This document shows positions 60,421 through 64,000 of a stretch of 64,000 bases of DNA, one piece after another. Position numbers and translations under genes: made by a program. A model generated the notes under the pieces. That model worked only from the letters and a program-made list of their open reading frames with translations, was not told the DNA's origin and made no database searches. Source of the DNA: Siphonodentalium dalli (Eukaryota > Mollusca > Scaphopoda > Gadilida > Siphonodentaliidae). Location of the stretch: assembly GCA_032622095.1 (NCBI GenBank), contig CP136063.1, positions 204,463,934 to 204,527,933 on the forward strand, given 5' to 3'. Within the stretch, counting starts at the first letter, position 1, and every line of letters starts with the position of its first letter.

Positions 60421-61165
60421 CTAGCCGTATCTGATGTTTTCCATCGGTTGTTGTGGTCCAGACACGTCTGGTGGTTGGCTATAAGGGACGATTGGTCGTT
60501 TGGGTGGCATCTCAGTTGAAATTGCAACGGGTGTTTTTTTGTTGTGACAACGATGCACATGCGTACGGATGTGATCACCAGTCATACTAACAACTCGGCT
60601 TGAATAAGCCTGCTTATCACTTTGCGATGTGCATAGGAACTTATCTGGGTCCATTAGGGTCGAGTCAGACAAAGTCTGCGATTCCAGGGCTCTCGCGTCC
60701 GCGTGTTAGATTTTCTCACGGGAGACTGTATTTGTTTCAAATGGAAGTGTATTTTCGTTGAACGGGTCGTTAAGATCGCACTGGTGATTTGATCTAATGC
60801 ACGATGAGTCTCTGGGAGCTGGTTCGTTAGTTGTGGGATTTTCACTTCATTTGTCTCCGGTATAAGCAATTTCTTGTCACATACATTCGAATTTTTGTCA
60901 GTACTAGGAACATCCCTGCTCACAGAAAATGTGTACATGTGTTGATTCGTTCGAAGCACCTGTTGTTGAGTTTCGTATTCACAAATCCGCGCAGTTGCGC
61001 GTGCTCCAATGTCATATTGGCATCGAATAACTCGAATACCTTATTCGTGCGTTTCTCCAGATTGTCCGTGAAGACATTTGTGGCGTGGTTCAGATCAACA
61101 CATTTGTTTATGATAGAGATGAGTTTGCTTTTTAGGGCATCGGTCTTCAAAATAGGCTTCGACAA
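60421..61165 (-). pseudogene. Possible decayed coding region, unknown
   Basis: Three overlapping minus-strand frames follow one another: 61165-60920 (SKPILKTDALKSKLISI...), 60959-60654 (...IPETNEVKIPQLTNQLPE...) and 60672-60421 (...HVHRCHNKKTPVAIS...PPKRPIVPYSQPPD). Each looks more protein-like than the flanks, as if frameshifts broke one ORF. I do not recognise the family. Confidence 0.3.
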
Positions 61166-61654
61166 GTTCTTGATTGTTATTTTAACGGAATTCTGAGTTG
61201 GTCATTCGCAAAACCAATATATTTTATATTCTATAATTACAATCATGGGTATATAGTATATGATCTTGAGCGCGTTACCATTTCTGACATTGGTTTTCTT
61301 GTAATTATCTTGGTTTGCGAAACCGGGTAGAGTACGAGAGTCTACAATGTCACTAAGCTGAGTTATCTGCTTCTTGTCTATTAACGGGTCTCTTATGCGA
61401 GACCAAATAAATAACTGGACAATATCCACACTAGCTAGTATTGTTACATGTATTGTCTGGTTACATCGTTGCCTCACTGCTCTATTGTCTCAACATAAAT
61501 GTTTATCACACCTTTGTTGTCCGAGACATGTGGACATGATTGGTATTCATTGGTCGTGGGAACGAGCACACAGTACTTCGCCCATTCCATCAGCTTGGTA
61601 GTTGTTTGTCACATCTCCGCAAGCCTTGATTGGCGTATTGTAGTATCATATATG
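61166..61654. other. No gene seen
   Basis: No supported feature. Confidence 0.5.
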
Positions 61655-62124
61655 TATATATATTCTTTATTTCCTCCATTCATGGAGATATTTAGAGAAT
61701 GCATACAATTAATATAAATTATAAGAACATAAACAGGTAACAAAAGTCAACATATTTACAGTCATCAACTAAGTGGTGAACATGAGAATTACATACATGA
61801 TTTCCATTTACAACAACCATACACATAGAAGCATTCATACTAACAGACACACATCTATAACATTGGAGAATTACATGCATGACTTCCATTTATAATAAGC
61901 AAACTCCCAGAAGCATTCATACTAACAGACACACACAAAACATTGGCGAATTACATGCATGAAGTATTCATACTAACAGACTCACATTCTTTATATTTAT
62001 AGACAGAGATAGACGACCAGAATGGCAATGTAGCGTTATCGTGTAATGGAATAAACATATGGTCAAATATCTAACTGGCTGTCCACGACATGTTAAGTGT
62101 GATGTGTTATTATACGGTTATATA
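61655..62124 (-). mobile_element. LINE 3' UTR, uninterrupted paralogue
   Basis: 470 bp matching 35903-39190 with both DNA-transposon insertions removed. Read on the minus strand it ends ggaggaaataaagaatatata. Internal 65-70-bp repeats (tcatgcatgtaattctcc, 'ctgttagtatgaat') are shared. It is continuous with 63126-64000 apart from the Helitron insertion. Confidence 0.88.
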
Positions 62125-62512
62125 TCTCATATATATTTTGAAGACCTCTGTTTGTCTGTCTGTCTGTATGTATGTTTGTCTGTCATTTATACAAATCTAC
62201 GATTCTCGACCGATCGGGACGAAACTTGGTACGTGTGTGTAGTTTGACCAGGCGGTGGACGTTGTCGTATTGGCGAGCCCGTGCGGCGCCCGCTTCGCGC
62301 ATGCGCAGACGAGATCTCGGAAACGGGTGGAGCTATCGACTTGAAATTTGCTATGTGAATGTATCTCGCCCCGGATACGAATTATATCGGGTCGCCGAGC
62401 CCGTGCGACGCCAGCTTCGCGCATGCGCAGACCAGATCTCGGAAACGGGTAGAGCTATCGACTTGAAATTTGGTTTTTGAATAGCCCGGACAACGTCGGG
62501 CTCATCGGCTAG
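62125..62512 (+). mobile_element. Helitron-like element H4
   Basis: TCTCATATATATTTTGAAG after A. Ends cccggacaacgtcggg ctcatcggCTAG. Contains two 122-bp units with perfect NRF1-type sites at 62296-62307 and 62418-62429. Joined directly to H5. Confidence 0.82.
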
Positions 62513-63125
62513 TCTATTATATATTTTGGAAGATATGTCTGTGTGTCTGTCTGTGTGTCTGTGTGTTCGCGATGAACTCGAAAACGGTCGAGCCGATTTC
62601 GATGAAACTTGGTATGTGGGGGTATTTTCGGCCGGCGGGTGGCATGGGCTTATTAATTTGTCCGTGCGACGTTACCTTGACCTTGAAATCGGGTCATTTC
62701 AAGGTCAAACGCCCGAATATCACGGGATTTCGATGAAACTTGGTATGTGGGGGTACTTCTTATGGCGAGTCTCATAAGCATATTCATTTGCCCGTGCGAC
62801 GTGACCTTGACCTTGAAATCGGGTAACTTCAAGGTCAAATCGCCAATTTTGATGGGATTTCGACGAATTTTGATACGTGGGGTTAGTTTTGTCCACTGAT
62901 TGTTTTGGACGGGTCCAATCGTGACCCCGACCAGACCTTGACCTTCAAAATGATCAATTCAAGGTCAAATCGGGTAAAACCGGATGGATTTCGACGGGCA
63001 CGTTTGTCGGGTACTTTTGTCCGGGCAGTGTTTTTGGACTGGTCAAATCGTGACCCCACTTGACCTTGACCTTCAAAATGGACAATTCAAGGTCAAAGCC
63101 CGGACGAAGTCGGGTCACCTTCTAG
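62513..63125 (+). mobile_element. Helitron-like element H5
   Basis: TCTATTATATATTTTGG start, cccggacgaagtcggg tcaccttCTAG end, followed by T. Carries four paired tgaccttgacctt / caaggtca motifs between 62670 and 63100. H4 and H5 together form one block between A (62124) and T (63126) in the LINE 3' UTR. Confidence 0.82.
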
Positions 63126-64000
63126 TATATTTATATATAAAGAACTGGGACCAGAGAAATAGCATACTCCGAGACAACCAAGCCGGAGTTGGACCCAAAT
63201 CAGGGATCTCTATCTCTGGAAGACCCACAAACGCCAATGCCTTTGTGCAGTCTTACCGACTCGGAGCCGACCATTTCCCCAGCACCACTCAAGTATATAT
63301 ATTTACTCATTTGTCGTGTCTTCGGATTCTATGGATTCTATGAGTTATGTATAGTATTATGGCATTACTAACCTATACTATAAATTGTTTAACTACAATT
63401 CAAACAGAGAGGCAATGATATTCTTCCCATAGTTTACAAGTGCAATTAATTATGAAATTTGCAAAGTCATTGATATCTTCGACATAAGAGGCAATTTCTT
63501 CAAATTTTGCCGTCAAGAAGAATAATAATTTATCTTCATCTGAAAGAGAATCAAAGCGTATGTAAATTTGAACTCCAAATCTACACAAAACAGAAAATTA
63601 TATTTCGTCACGGATACACGTTAATGAGGAACACTGGACTATTGCATGCCGCATGTAGTCGGAGTACGCGCGAGAGCAATTTGAACAAATACCTGTATCA
63701 CACGGAACGCAGGAGAATTGTATAATTTGTGCCATTTTATAATAAGACAATTTATTTTCTGGAAACAGGCGGCACAATTTCCACAGAAGCGAGACTTCGA
63801 ACGTGGTCTGAATCTTCGAGAATCGAATTAAGGAGTTATCAGCATGAATTCTCTCGGACCAGGCCGTGCTCTCAGTCTCATTAATGAGAGCTTTAGTTAA
63901 TTGTTTCCATTTCTCTTTAGAAGGAAATACCGATTCCTTCAAATACAGACACAAGTAGTCTACCAGTTTGTATTTATTCATTGTTACCATGATATCGGAG
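63126..64000 (-). mobile_element. LINE 3' region, inverted paralogue, continuing past the window
   Basis: Matches 33920-34796 plus 35862-35902 without the 1,065-bp insert. The window ends inside it, so its 5' truncation point is not visible. Confidence 0.85.
63400..63990 (-). pseudogene. LINE ORF2 C-terminal fragment with premature stop
   Basis: Nearly identical to 33948-34526. GAA (Glu) has become TAA at 63600-63598, just after CIRDEI. The original stop has been lost by a 3-nt deletion, so the frame ends four codons later with CLSV. The CX2CX9HX4C motif is retained (CSNC...H...C). Not functional. Confidence 0.85.

Overview
This window is animal nuclear DNA, with one recognisable host gene in a sea of transposable elements. 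The AT-rich background, spliceosomal introns, CR1-like LINEs, tRNA-derived SINEs, TTAA-flanked MITEs, Helitron-type elements and degenerate arrays resemble bivalve or gastropod genomes. A mollusc is my best inference; no rRNA, organelle or bacterial genes are visible.

The one host gene lies on the minus strand at about 13.6-16.0 kb. It encodes a C2CD4-family protein with the family's N-terminal motifs and a C-terminal C2 domain. The long coding exon ends at a consensus splice donor in phase 0. A non-coding 5' exon boundary and a possible last exon are also visible. A foldback with two SRF-type CArG boxes lies just upstream.

0-13.6 kb: a complex tandem duplication (1.16-2.58 kb), a long-TIR element with a palindromic MITE inside it, several short foldbacks, an unidentified 127-codon ORF, and a CR1-like LINE fragment (10.3-12.3 kb) broken by two insertions. 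16-25 kb: copies of a TTAA-flanked MITE ('family A'), two 0.5-kb palindromic elements, a decayed LINE C-terminus and minisatellites. 25.3-29.2 kb: a young 5'-truncated LINE with a 29-bp target-site duplication and an open endonuclease/RT reading frame. 30.1-33.85 kb: a GC-rich satellite in two inverted blocks. 33.85-39.19 kb: a LINE 3' piece carrying three later insertions. Its inverted paralogue at 61.65-64 kb lacks all three and so gives the empty sites, but has its own Helitron insertion. 39-50 kb: Helitron-like elements H1, H2, H3 and H6, more MITEs and two SINEs. 50-61 kb: satellites, minisatellites, a GAACCAA dyad array, a CATCATCGTCGT microsatellite and a Tc1/mariner-type MITE.

I see no operon, CRISPR array or multi-gene system. 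The most informative content is the layering of mobile elements, resolved by paralogous empty sites, and a Helitron-like family that carries perfect NRF1-type sites and nuclear-receptor half-sites. All family assignments come from reading the sequence; no database search was run.
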